A stretch of DNA of 64,000 bases from Nocardia terrae (GTDB lineage Bacteria; Actinomycetota; Actinomycetes; Mycobacteriales; Mycobacteriaceae), in the NCBI RefSeq assembly GCF_009760405.1, contig NZ_WRPP01000011.1:124001-188000 (forward strand). Direction: 5' to 3'. Below the pieces are notes generated by a model. The model worked only from the letters and a program-made list of their open reading frames with translations. It was not told the DNA's origin and did not search any database. Below are positions 34,040 through 43,698 of the stretch, piece by piece. Numbering within the stretch: position 1 is the first letter of the stretch; each line of letters starts with the position of its first letter. The position numbers and the translations under genes are program-made.

Positions 34040-34732
34040 ATGCGCATTCTGGTAGTCGACGACGACCGCGCGGTTCGTGAATCGCTGCGTCGCTCGCTGA
34101 CCTTCAACGGCTACACCGTCGACCTCGCCGTCGACGGTCTCGACGCGTTGGAGAAGACCGCCAGCCAGCGACCCGACGCCCTCGTCCTGGACGTCATGAT
34201 GCCCCGGCTCGACGGCCTCGAGGTCTGCCGCCGACTGCGCAGCACCGGCGACGATCTGCCGATTCTGGTACTCACCGCACGGGATTCGGTCTCCGAACGC
34301 GTCGCCGGACTCGACGCCGGCGCCGACGACTACCTACCCAAGCCCTTCGCGCTCGAGGAACTGCTGGCCCGGCTGCGCGCGCTGCTGCGCCGCACCGCGA
34401 CGGGCGACTCCGCTGATTCCTCCTCGGAGGCCATGACCTTCGCGGACCTGTCGCTGGACCCGGTCACCCGCGAGGTCACCCGCGGTGACCGCCCGATCAG
34501 CCTCACCCGCACCGAGTTCTCGCTGCTGGAAATGCTGATGGCCAACCCGCGCCGGGTGCTCACCCGCAGCCGCATCCTGGAGGAGGTGTGGGGCTACGAC
34601 TTTCCCACCTCCGGCAACGCGCTCGAGGTGTACATCGGCTACCTGCGCCGCAAGACCGAGGCCGACGGTGAAGCGCGTCTCATCCACACCGTGCGCGGCG
34701 TCGGCTACGTGCTGCGCGAGACCCCTCCGTAG
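34040..34732 (+). CDS. mprA: Two-component response regulator MprA
   Basis: A 230-residue OmpR-family regulator. Receiver domain: MRILVVDDDRAV, phospho-acceptor Asp in LVLDVMMPRLDG (about residue 51), Thr in VLTARDS and Lys in DYLPKPF. The winged helix follows, with RTEFSLLEMLMANPRRVLTR and IGYLRRKTE ending GVGYVLRE. It controls envelope-stress genes with MprB. The start ATG 34040 is six codons into the open frame and is the family start. It is only 22 bases after the MprA-type repeats. Confidence 0.96.
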   Translation: MRILVVDDDRAVRESLRRSLTFNGYTVDLAVDGLDALEKTASQRPDALVLDVMMPRLDGLEVCRRLRSTGDDLPILVLTARDSVSERVAGLDAGADDYLPKPFALEELLARLRALLRRTATGDSADSSSEAMTFADLSLDPVTREVTRGDRPISLTRTEFSLLEMLMANPRRVLTRSRILEEVWGYDFPTSGNALEVYIGYLRRKTEADGEARLIHTVRGVGYVLRETPP

Positions 34733-34743
34733 GAGCCGAGCTC

Positions 34744-36207
34744 GTGGGTAGAACCGTTCCCCGGCGGCCGTTGGTCGCCGGACTCGGGTCCCGCACGGAG
34801 ACGGCCGAACTGCGGCCGCCCATGCCGTTGACCCGATCGGTCTCGCTGCGCTGGCGGGTCACCCTGCTGGCCGCGTCCGTGGTGGCCGTCGCCGTCGCCT
34901 TCACCTCCATCGCCGCCTACGCCATGGTGGCGCGCTCGCTGTACGCGGACGTGGATTCGCAATTGCGGGCGCGGGCCTCGGTGATGATCGACAACAACCT
35001 CGACAGCCTCGGCTTCCAGTCGCTGGTGTTCGCCGGGCTGTACTCCAGCGATGTCGGTGTGGCCCTGGTGTTCCCGGACCAGTCGCAGTACGTGCCGCCG
35101 CAGACCACGCTGCCGCCCATCGGCAAGCAGGAATACGAGGTGGCCAGCGGCAAGATCGGTTTCTCGCTGCGCACCGTCGACGACCAGCGGGTGCTGGCGC
35201 GGCGCACCCACTCCGGATCCACCCTGGTGGTCTCGCAGCGGCTGCAGCCCACCAAGGAGGTGCTCGACCGGCTGGCCTGGCTGCTGTTCGTGGTCGGCGG
35301 CTGCGGCGTCATCGTGGCGGCCGCGGCCGGAACCACCGTGGGCCGCACCGGTTTGCGGCCCATCGCCCGGCTCACCGCCGCCACCGAGCGCATCGCCCGC
35401 ACCGACGACCTGACTCCCATCCCCGTCACCGGTGATGACGAACTCGCCCGGCTCACCGAGAGTTTCAACACCATGCTGCGCGCCCTGGGCGAATCCCGGG
35501 AACGGCAGCGCCGATTGGTGGCCGACGCGGGCCATGAGCTGAAGACGCCACTGACCTCTTTGCGCACCAATATGGAACTGCTCATCGCCTCCTCCCGGCC
35601 GGGCGCGCCCCGCATCCCGGACGAGGACATGGCCGAGCTGCGCTCCGACGTCATGGCCCAGATCGAGGAGTTGTCCACGCTGGTCGGCGATCTGGTCGAC
35701 CTGGCCCGCGAGGACGCGCCGGAAACCGTCTACGAGCAGATCGACCTCGGCGACGTGGCCGGGCGGGCGCTCGAGCGAGTCCGGCGGCGCCGCACCGGAA
35801 TCGAGTTCGACGCCTCACTGCGCCCCTGGTTCGTCTACGGCGACGAACCGGGACTGGAACGCGCCCTGCTCAATGTGCTCGACAACGCGGCCAAATGGAG
35901 CCCCGAGGGCGCGAAGGTGTTCGTCACCATGCGCGAGAGCGGGCGTGGTCTGCTGGAATTCGCCGTCGACGACGCCGGGCCCGGCATTCCGCCCGCCGAA
36001 CGCGAGCTGGTGTTCGAGCGCTTCTACCGGACCACCGCCTCGCGGTCCATGCCCGGCTCCGGACTGGGCCTGGCGATCGTGAAGCAGGTGGTGACCAAAC
36101 ACGGTGGCACTATCAACATCGACAGTTCCGACCGTGGGGGCGCTTTGATCCGTATCGTGCTGCCTGGAGAAGGCGTACCACCGCAATCCGTGGTGGCGGA
36201 CAACTGA
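34744..36207 (+). CDS. mprB: Envelope-stress sensor histidine kinase MprB
   Basis: A 487-residue membrane kinase. Helix one is LLAASVVAVAVAFTSIAAYA, an extracytoplasmic sensor of about 115 residues follows, and helix two is LAWLLFVVGGCGVIVAAAAG. HAMP comes next, then the phospho-acceptor His in ADAGHELKTPLTSLRTN. The ATPase has LDNAAKWSPEG, DDAGPGIPP, FERFYR and GSGLGLAIV. Start GTG 34744 has AGGAG seven bases upstream. It probably senses envelope or unfolded-protein stress, as its mycobacterial counterpart does with PepD and DnaK. Confidence 0.95.
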   Translation: MGRTVPRRPLVAGLGSRTETAELRPPMPLTRSVSLRWRVTLLAASVVAVAVAFTSIAAYAMVARSLYADVDSQLRARASVMIDNNLDSLGFQSLVFAGLYSSDVGVALVFPDQSQYVPPQTTLPPIGKQEYEVASGKIGFSLRTVDDQRVLARRTHSGSTLVVSQRLQPTKEVLDRLAWLLFVVGGCGVIVAAAAGTTVGRTGLRPIARLTAATERIARTDDLTPIPVTGDDELARLTESFNTMLRALGESRERQRRLVADAGHELKTPLTSLRTNMELLIASSRPGAPRIPDEDMAELRSDVMAQIEELSTLVGDLVDLAREDAPETVYEQIDLGDVAGRALERVRRRRTGIEFDASLRPWFVYGDEPGLERALLNVLDNAAKWSPEGAKVFVTMRESGRGLLEFAVDDAGPGIPPAERELVFERFYRTTASRSMPGSGLGLAIVKQVVTKHGGTINIDSSDRGGALIRIVLPGEGVPPQSVVADN

Positions 36208-36231
36208 AAGCTCGGCGAAAAGCAAGCACGG

Positions 36232-36250
36232 TCTCAGTCCACTCTCAGTC
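36232..36250 (+). promoter_or_regulatory. Paired TCTCAGTC direct repeats before pepD
   Basis: TCTCAGTC at 36232-36239 and at 36243-36250, with the same 11-base period as the site before mprA. The first repeat lies 25 bases after the mprB stop and the pair ends 44 bases before the pepD start, so pepD probably has its own MprA-controlled promoter. Confidence 0.8.
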
Positions 36251-36294
36251 GTTCCCGCCAGGCTAGGCGACGAGACTCGAGGAGAAAACGAGAA

Positions 36295-38163
<1,869 letters not shown>

Positions 38164-38252
38164 TGATTCACGAGGCAGGCAGGGAATCCGTACCGACGAT
38201 CCGTGTCACACCTGATGGGGGTTGGGAGCTGTTGTCGGACAAGGGCGCTACG

Positions 38253-38756
38253 GTGAGCACCATGGAAATCGATTCCGCTGTGGCGGGCCGTGCTCTTGTC
38301 GTGGTCGTCGACGACCGAACCGCGCACGGCGGCGTGGACTCGCTGGGCCCGCTGGTGACCGAGCTACTCACCGAGGCCGGGTTCCTGGTGGACGCCTCGA
38401 TCTCGGTGCAGGCCGATGAGGTGGAGATCCGCAATGCGCTCAATACCGCGGTGATCGGCGGCGTCGACCTGGTCATCTCGGTCGGCGGCACCGGCATGTC
38501 CCCGCGTGACGTGACCCCGGAGGCCACCGAGGAGGTGCTGGACCGGGTGCTGCCCGGCATCAGCGAGGCGCTGCGCTCCTCCGGGCTGGCCTCGGGTTCG
38601 CTGGACGCGGGGCTGTCGCGCGGCCTGGCCGGCGTCTCGGGCAGCACGCTGGTGGTGAATCTGCCGGGTTCGCGCGCGGCCGTGCGCGACGGCATGGCCA
38701 CCCTGGGCCCGCTGGCCAGCCGAGTCATCGATGAGCTGTCCGGTTTGTCGGAATGA
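38253..38756 (+). CDS. moaB2: MoaB/MogA-family molybdenum cofactor protein
   Basis: A 167-residue MogA/MoaB fold protein matching M. tuberculosis Rv0984. Motifs are ALVVVVDDRTAHGGVDSLGP, DLVISVGGTGMSPRDVTPEA and GVSGSTLVVNLPGS. It probably adenylylates molybdopterin before molybdate insertion, or acts as a paralogue of that enzyme. I start at GTG 38253, with AAGGG seven bases upstream; ATG 38262 is also plausible. The open frame runs back into pepD. The stop overlaps the next gene by four bases. Confidence 0.88.
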   Translation: MSTMEIDSAVAGRALVVVVDDRTAHGGVDSLGPLVTELLTEAGFLVDASISVQADEVEIRNALNTAVIGGVDLVISVGGTGMSPRDVTPEATEEVLDRVLPGISEALRSSGLASGSLDAGLSRGLAGVSGSTLVVNLPGSRAAVRDGMATLGPLASRVIDELSGLSE

Positions 38757-38983
38757 CCGACCCTGAAAGTCCTTCCGAGCCCACCGGCTCGAACGAGTCG
38801 CCCCGTCCGGCCGAGCGCCGGGCGGGGTCTCGTCGTTTGACCCCCGCCGAGCGTGCCCGGCTGGCACGCGTCTTCGGTGACGAGCTGCCGTCCACGACCA
38901 AGGACGAGCGCACTCCCGAACCCGAATCCGGCCGATCCTCCGACGATTGGCTGCGCTCCCAGGTCCCGCCGCATCACGGCTGA
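38753..38983 (+). CDS. 76-residue small acidic/basic protein coupled to moaB2
   Basis: A small protein overlapping the moaB2 stop (ATGA). It has a disordered N-terminus (SESPRPAERRAGSR-like), one amphipathic basic helix (LTPAERARLARVFGDELP) and ends SSDDWLRSQVPPHHG. No signal or membrane segment. Short proteins of this kind are found downstream of moaB2 in mycolata, but I know no function. The ending DWLRSQVPPHHG looks like a conserved peptide. Confidence 0.7.
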   Translation: MTDPESPSEPTGSNESPRPAERRAGSRRLTPAERARLARVFGDELPSTTKDERTPEPESGRSSDDWLRSQVPPHHG

Positions 38984-39058
38984 CGGCCCCTCATATAACG
39001 AACGCTGGGAATTAACCGTTGCTCTGACGGGGCGTTTGTCATGTCCTTTATCAGTTTG

Positions 39059-39088
39059 TTGCCATTTGGTAGCTGTTGTGGCTAAGGT
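39059..39088 (+). promoter_or_regulatory. Candidate promoter for the first porin pair
   Basis: TTGCCA at 39059 and TAAGGT at 39083 are separated by 18 bases, a fair match to a sigma-70-type promoter. It lies about 140 bases before the porin start, leaving room for the leader hairpin at 39184. Confidence 0.35.
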
Positions 39089-39183
39089 CTCTTTCAGGTC
39101 GACAAAGCTACGGCTCTCTCGAGTTTGAGTTGCGTGCCGGAACGTTGCTTGTGTGGAATTCGACGCCGTAGTGACCTGTTTCG

Positions 39184-39200
39184 ACCCCGGTGGTCGGGGT
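39184..39200 (+). other. Leader RNA hairpin of porin pair 1
   Basis: ACCCCG and CGGGGT pair around GTGGT. The 3' arm begins 34 bases before ATG 39229, exactly as in pair 2, where one base pair is changed on both sides. Confidence 0.65.
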
Positions 39201-39228
39201 TGTCCGCAAAAAAACTGATGAGGGAACT

Positions 39229-39900
39229 ATGAGCGAGAACCGGACCGCCGGTTTGCGGCGTGCCGCCCGTTTCGCGGGTATCGGCGCGGCTGCCTCCGTG
39301 GCCTTGGGCCTGATGTCCACCGGCGCCGCCAACGCCGACACCTTCGTGCCGTTGCCGGACGGTCACAAGGCCGGCCCGGGCGTCACCATCGATCGGGTCG
39401 GCGAGCACGCCGTCATCTCGCCGTCGCTGTCGGCGAACGGCGCGGGCCGCACCGCCTGGCTCTCGGGCAAGGTCGTCGCGAACGTCGATACCCCGGACGG
39501 CAAGGTCGGTCCGAACAACGGCCCGAAGAACGGCCCCGGTTCCAACAACTCCTCGACCCACGGCACCTCGCAGGTCAACACCGGCTACATCATCGGCTGC
39601 CAGGTCAACATCTCCGACTCCGCCGTCTCCGCGGGCGTCTCCGGCGGCGTGAGCCTCACCGGCGCCAACGCCGGTGGCTCCATCGGTCTGAACCTCGGCC
39701 CCGGCCAGGTGACCTTCGTCCAGGTCAACTCCAAGGACATCCCCTCGTCGGGCACCTACTCGATCGACTACAAGGACGTTCCGGTCGACGTGCAGGGCTG
39801 CGCGGGCTACGCCCAGGCGCGCGCCTACACCGTGGTCGAGATCATCGGCGACAACTACTCCAAGACCACCCTCTACGGGCAGCCGTTCAGCCTCGGCTGA
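39229..39900 (+). CDS. MspA-family porin, first gene of pair 1 (NfpA/B type)
   Basis: A 223-residue outer-membrane (mycomembrane) porin. The signal peptide is RFAGIGAAASVALGLMSTG, cleaved near ANA-DTFVPL. The mature part matches the MspA family: NADTFVPLPDGHK, HAVISPSLSANGAGRTAWLS, NTGYIIGCQV, LNLGPGQVTFVQV, CAGYAQARAYTVVE and the end LYGQPFSLG. In N. farcinica two related porins, NfpA and NfpB, form a mixed channel; this gene and the next are arranged the same way. It takes up small hydrophilic solutes. ATG 39229 is preferred to 39190. Confidence 0.93.
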   Translation: MSENRTAGLRRAARFAGIGAAASVALGLMSTGAANADTFVPLPDGHKAGPGVTIDRVGEHAVISPSLSANGAGRTAWLSGKVVANVDTPDGKVGPNNGPKNGPGSNNSSTHGTSQVNTGYIIGCQVNISDSAVSAGVSGGVSLTGANAGGSIGLNLGPGQVTFVQVNSKDIPSSGTYSIDYKDVPVDVQGCAGYAQARAYTVVEIIGDNYSKTTLYGQPFSLG

Positions 39901-39922
39901 CGTTCGGTCACCAATTCATTTC

Positions 39923-39934
39923 TCGCGTAAGCGA
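39923..39934 (+). other. GNRA hairpin between porin genes of pair 1
   Basis: TCGC and GCGA pair around GTAA, a GNRA tetraloop. The same element in pair 2 has GCAA, also GNRA. Confidence 0.55.
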
Positions 39935-39958
39935 ATTCGACCCTAGAGGGAATCAATC

Positions 39959-40630
39959 ATGAACGTTCGCAAGACGATGGCGCGGGCCGCCGGCGTGGGT
40001 GTCGTCGCCACCGCCGCCCTGGGCCTGTTCTCGACCGGCGCGGCCAACGCCGACACCTTCGTGCCGCTGCCCGGTGGCTCGATCACCGAGACCATGGACG
40101 ACGGCACCGTCGTGACCATCACCATGACCGGCGAGTCGGCCAACATCAACCCGTCCATGGGCGCCACCCCGCTGCACCGCAACGCCTGGGTCTCCGGCTC
40201 GGCGCAGGTGCACCTGTCGGGCACCAACGGCAACGCCGGCGGCAAGATCGTGCCCGGCTACGTGGTCGGCTGCCAGGTCAACATCGCCGGTGGCGGCGCC
40301 AACGGTGGTCCCAGCGTGGGCGCCAACTACGACGGCTCGAGCCCGACCGCCAGCGCCAATGTCGGCGGCAACCTGACCCTCGGCCCCGGCCAGTCCAAGG
40401 CGTTCTACCTGCTCGATCAGGAAGCGCCGGACGACTACGGCAGCGAGGCGCACTACGTGCGCAACAAGTTCGCCGGCAACTCGGGTTCGGTGAGCTGGTC
40501 CGACGAGACCATCGGCCTGAACGGCTGCGGCGGCTACGCCCAGGCTCGCTCGTTCGTGGCGGTCCAGGTCGAGACCGACAACGTCATCACCTCCTACACG
40601 CTGTGGGGTCAGCCCTTCAGTCTCGGCTGA
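39959..40630 (+). CDS. MspA-family porin, second gene of pair 1
   Basis: A 223-residue partner porin. Signal: AAGVGVVATAALGLFSTGAA, cleaved near ANA-DTFVPLPGG. The mature part has NINPSMGATPLHRNAWVSGS, PGYVVGCQVNI, LTLGPGQSKAFYLLDQE, FAGNSGSVSWSDETIG and CGGYAQARSFVAVQVETD. It ends LWGQPFSLG. It is more distant from its upstream partner than from the second gene of pair 2, which fits duplication of the pair as a unit. A strong terminator follows. Confidence 0.93.
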   Translation: MNVRKTMARAAGVGVVATAALGLFSTGAANADTFVPLPGGSITETMDDGTVVTITMTGESANINPSMGATPLHRNAWVSGSAQVHLSGTNGNAGGKIVPGYVVGCQVNIAGGGANGGPSVGANYDGSSPTASANVGGNLTLGPGQSKAFYLLDQEAPDDYGSEAHYVRNKFAGNSGSVSWSDETIGLNGCGGYAQARSFVAVQVETDNVITSYTLWGQPFSLG

Positions 40631-40655
40631 TCCAGTTTCCGCTCAGCGGAATCCC

Positions 40656-40690
40656 AAGGGGCCCGGTGCTAATCGCACCGGGCCCCTTTT
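40656..40690 (+). terminator. Terminator after porin pair 1
   Basis: A perfect 14-bp stem, AAGGGGCCCGGTGC and its complement, with loop TAATC, followed by TT. It separates the two porin transcription units. Confidence 0.85.
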
Positions 40691-40882
40691 GCTATGTACG
40701 ACTTTCTCGACATACCTGCGGGTTTGTGTCATCGAGTGACCGGTCTTGTTCGCTCACGTCTCATGGCTCACAGCTGTGATGTAAAGTGCCCTGCGTCGCT
40801 ACGTGAATTGAATTCGTAAGCAGTAACACGACGGCAACAATGTGGCGACAAACTCTCCTGGGATTCGCAAGAGTCCCATTTC

Positions 40883-40901
40883 AACCTCGGTGGTCGAGGT
40901 T
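40883..40901 (+). other. Leader RNA hairpin of porin pair 2
   Basis: AACCTCG and CGAGGTT pair around GTGGT, with the 3' arm beginning 34 bases before ATG 40929, the same distance as in pair 1. Confidence 0.65.
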
Positions 40902-40928
40902 GACAGCAAGAACCTGATGAGGGGAAGT

Positions 40929-41609
40929 ATGAGCGAGAACCGGAACCACGGTCTGCGCACCGCGGCCCGCTTTGCGGGCGTCGGCGCGGCGGCTGCCGTG
41001 GCCATGGGCCTTATGTCAACTGGTGCCGCTAACGCGGATGTCTTCGTGCCGTTGCCGGACGGCCAGAAGGTGAACCCCGCGGGCACCGTCACCATCACCC
41101 GTACGGGCGAACATGCAGTCGTGTCGCCGTCGCTCGCTGCCAACGGTGCCGGCCGTGTGGTGTGGGTCAGCGGCGCAGCCTCCGCGGTGATCACCGATAC
41201 TCCGGAAGGAACCTCGGGTCCGAACAACGGACCCGCCGGTGGCGCCGGCTCGAATAACTCGTCCACGCACGGCGTTTCGCAGATCAACACCGGCTACATC
41301 GTCGGTTGCCAGATCTCGATCGGCGAGGACGCGATCTCGGCCGGCATCTCCGGCAACGTCAGCCTGAACAGTGCGGGCGTCGGCGGTTCCATCGGCGTCA
41401 ACCTCGGCCCCGGCCAGGTGGCGTTCGTGCAGATCGACTCGAAGGACGTCCCGAAGGCGGGCACCTACTCCGTCGAGTACCGGGACGCCGAGATCCAGAT
41501 TCAGGGTTGCGCGGGTTATGCCCAGGCGCGTGCGTACACGGTCGTCGAGATCGTCGGCGACAACTACTCCAAGACCACTCTCTACGGCCAGCCGTTCAGC
41601 ATCGGCTAG
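40929..41609 (+). CDS. MspA-family porin, first gene of pair 2
   Basis: A 226-residue porin, a close copy of the first gene in pair 1. Signal RFAGVGAAAAVAMGLMSTGA, then ANADVFVPLPDGQK. Shared segments include HAVVSPSLAANGAGRVVWVS, NTGYIVGCQISI, VNLGPGQVAFVQIDSKDVP and the end LYGQPFSIG. Most differences are at third codon positions or in surface loops. GAGGGGAAGT precedes ATG 40929. Codon choice at the 5' end differs slightly from pair 1, so the copies have begun to diverge. Confidence 0.93.
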   Translation: MSENRNHGLRTAARFAGVGAAAAVAMGLMSTGAANADVFVPLPDGQKVNPAGTVTITRTGEHAVVSPSLAANGAGRVVWVSGAASAVITDTPEGTSGPNNGPAGGAGSNNSSTHGVSQINTGYIVGCQISIGEDAISAGISGNVSLNSAGVGGSIGVNLGPGQVAFVQIDSKDVPKAGTYSVEYRDAEIQIQGCAGYAQARAYTVVEIVGDNYSKTTLYGQPFSIG

Positions 41610-41635
41610 TGGTCTCCGCCTCGCCAAATCCTTTC

Positions 41636-41647
41636 TCGCGCAAGCGA
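41636..41647 (+). other. GNRA hairpin between porin genes of pair 2
   Basis: TCGC and GCGA pair around GCAA. It matches the pair 1 element, with the loop changed within the GNRA class. Confidence 0.55.
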
Positions 41648-41670
41648 ACAACCCTTGAGGGACATAAGAA

Positions 41671-42351
41671 ATGAACATCCGTAAGACCGCAGCGCGGATG
41701 GCCGGTGCGGGTGCCGTCGCCACCGCCGCTCTTGGCCTGTTCTCCACCGGTGCGGCCAACGCCGACACCTTCGTGCCGCTGCCCGGCGGCGAAATCACCC
41801 AGACCCTCTCCGACGGCACCGTTGTCACGGTCAAGCTGGTCGGCGAGTCCGCCAACATCAGCCCGTCGATGGGTGCCACCCCCGTGCACCGCAACGCCTG
41901 GGTCTCGGCGTCGGCGCAGGTCCAGATCTCCGGTGACACCACCGCGACCGGCGGCAAGATCTTCCCCGGTTACGTGGTCGGCTGCCAGGTCACCATCGAC
42001 GGCGGCAACGTCAGCGGTGGCGCGACCGGTGGTGCCAGCTGGGACAGCAGTGGCAACGTCACCCCGCAGGCGGGCGCCAACACCGGCGCCAACCTGACCC
42101 TGGGCCCGGGCCAGGCCAAGTCGTTCTACGTCCTCGACGAGGAAATGCCGGACGACTACGGCAAGGAATCCCACAAGACCCGCAACAAGTTCACCGGCAA
42201 CAGCGGTTCGGTCACCTGGTCCGACGAGACCATCGGCCTGAACGGCTGCGCCGGCTACGCGCAGGCGCGCTCCTTCGTGAGCGTCGAGGTCGAGACCGAC
42301 AACGTGATCTCCTGGGTCACGCTGTGGGGCCAGCCCTTCAGCCTGGGCTGA
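41671..42351 (+). CDS. MspA-family porin, second gene of pair 2
   Basis: A 226-residue porin, copy of the second gene in pair 1. Signal MAGAGAVATAALGLFSTGAA, then ANADTFVPLPGGEI. Shared segments are NISPSMGATPVHRNAWVSAS, PGYVVGCQVTI, LTLGPGQAKSFYVLDEEMPD, NSGSVTWSDETIGLNGCAGY and the end LWGQPFSLG. It presumably forms channels with its upstream partner. Confidence 0.93.
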   Translation: MNIRKTAARMAGAGAVATAALGLFSTGAANADTFVPLPGGEITQTLSDGTVVTVKLVGESANISPSMGATPVHRNAWVSASAQVQISGDTTATGGKIFPGYVVGCQVTIDGGNVSGGATGGASWDSSGNVTPQAGANTGANLTLGPGQAKSFYVLDEEMPDDYGKESHKTRNKFTGNSGSVTWSDETIGLNGCAGYAQARSFVSVEVETDNVISWVTLWGQPFSLG

Positions 42352-42373
42352 TCCTGAGCAAGGTGTAACAGTA

Positions 42374-42406
42374 ACGGGCCCGGCGCTTTTCGCGCCGGGC
42401 CCGTTT
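42374..42406 (+). terminator. Terminator after porin pair 2
   Basis: A perfect 13-bp stem, ACGGGCCCGGCGC and its complement, with loop TTTTC, then TT. It also separates the convergent mscL gene. Confidence 0.85.
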
Positions 42407-42419
42407 GCCTTGCCCGGCT

Positions 42420-42818
42420 TCAGCTTTCGTGTTTGCCGCCCGCGCTGCCTTCGGCGAGCAGGTCCCGGATCTGGTGCAGCAGTTCGTTATCGGTGAGTGT
42501 TTCCTTCGGCGCGCCCCACAGCTTCTTGGCCCGGTTGGCCGGGATCACCAGGATGAAGTAGAGCAGCGCCGCGATGATCACGAAGTCGATGGCGGCGGTG
42601 ATGATCGGTCCGATGGCGATGAAGGTGGCCGGTTTGTCGGCGATCAGCTGAAAGCCCAGGCCCAGTTGGCTGGTGCCGCCGAACACCGCCAGCAGCGGCG
42701 TGATGATGCCGTCGGTGAAGGCGGTGACCACCGCGACGAACGCGGTGCCCATGACCACGGCCACGGCCAGGTCGACGACATTGCCGCGTAGCAGAAAATC
42801 CTTGAAACCCTTGAGCAT
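42420..42818 (-). CDS. mscL: Large-conductance mechanosensitive channel
   Basis: A 132-residue channel subunit. N-terminal amphipathic helix MLKGFKDFLLRGNVVDLAVA, first helix with VVMGTAFVAVVTAF, periplasmic loop, second helix PIITAAIDFVIIAALLYFIL and a charged C-terminal helix (LTDNELLHQIRDLLAE). It opens on osmotic downshock to release solutes. GAGGAG lies eight bases before ATG 42818. The position after moaB2 matches M. tuberculosis Rv0985c, with the porin array inserted between. Confidence 0.96.
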   Translation of the reverse strand: MLKGFKDFLLRGNVVDLAVAVVMGTAFVAVVTAFTDGIITPLLAVFGGTSQLGLGFQLIADKPATFIAIGPIITAAIDFVIIAALLYFILVIPANRAKKLWGAPKETLTDNELLHQIRDLLAEGSAGGKHES

Positions 42819-42917
42819 TGCCGAAACTCCTCTACCTGAGGGATCGAACGCAGAGTTGTCTAGATACCGGCGATGCTAGTTCACCGGCCGGCCGGTTCAG
42901 TGCAAGGCGGAGCCGAG

Positions 42918-43565
42918 TCAGTGGAATACGACGGTCAGCGCGCTGCGCAGGGAGGCGGCGGCCACCGCCGTCGCACGGCGGGAATCCAGCGCCAGCAGCA
43001 CCACCCGATCGGTGCGGCCCCGCGAATTCTCGGTCCCCGACACCAGCACCACGGCCGCGTCGGCGGCCAATAGCCGTGCCGGACGGCCGTTTCCGCCGCC
43101 GTCCTCGCCCGCCACCACGTCCACCCGGTCTCCGGCCCGCAGGATCTCGGCAACGGCGTTGTCCGCCAGCCGAATCGGCACGATGCGCGCATCGGGTGCG
43201 TGCGCGGCCACCGCGGCGAGCCGCGGGCCCACCACACGCAGCTCGGTGACGATCTCACCGGCGGCCAGCGCGCCCGCCAGCGTGGCCCCACGCAGCCGCT
43301 GGGCGTCGCGCACGGTCCCGGAGGGCAAGGTCGCCGTTTCCCGTGGCGCGGACCGTAGATCGCCGTCACCGAGTATCTGCCCGGGCGACAGGTCGCGCGC
43401 GGCCACCAGCACCTCGGTATGCCCGGCGGCGGGGTCGGTGCGGACAGCGAGAAGGGCGGCGAGAACCAGCAGAGCGACCGCCCCGGCCCGCCGGAGTAGC
43501 ACCGTGTCCGCCCAGGTGAGGCGGTTACGGAACTCCTGCAGGAATGCTCGGTACGGTCGCGTCAT
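42918..43565 (-). CDS. SAF domain protein (CpaB/RcpC-like)
   Basis: A 215-residue protein with one N-terminal helix (LLRRAGAVALLVLAALLAV) and an extracytoplasmic SAF domain (EVLVAARDLSPGQILGDGDL, LRGATLAGALAAGEIVTELR), then a RcpC-like part (VPIRLADNAVAEILRAGDRV, DVVAGED). CpaB homologues assemble Flp/Tad pili, but no other pilus gene is near. So its role is unclear. The ATG at 43565 is preferred to the ORF start at 43598. Confidence 0.82.
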   Translation of the reverse strand: MTRPYRAFLQEFRNRLTWADTVLLRRAGAVALLVLAALLAVRTDPAAGHTEVLVAARDLSPGQILGDGDLRSAPRETATLPSGTVRDAQRLRGATLAGALAAGEIVTELRVVGPRLAAVAAHAPDARIVPIRLADNAVAEILRAGDRVDVVAGEDGGGNGRPARLLAADAAVVLVSGTENSRGRTDRVVLLALDSRRATAVAAASLRSALTVVFH

Positions 43566-43651
43566 GCGGGCAGCGTAAGGGCGCCCGGAAAGCAACACGC
43601 CCGGGCGGAACCCGGGCTGTGGATAACAAAGTGGCTGTGGAACAAATGGGG

Positions 43652-43672
43652 TCCGGGGGCCTGGCCCCCGGA
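43652..43672. terminator. Hairpin between fmdB and the SAF gene
   Basis: TCCGGGGG and CCCCCGGA pair around CCTGG. On the minus strand CCCCATTTGTT follows. It may end the fmdB transcript. Confidence 0.5.
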
Positions 43673-43698
43673 ATCGTTCTTTTCGCGCCGAAGGCGCG

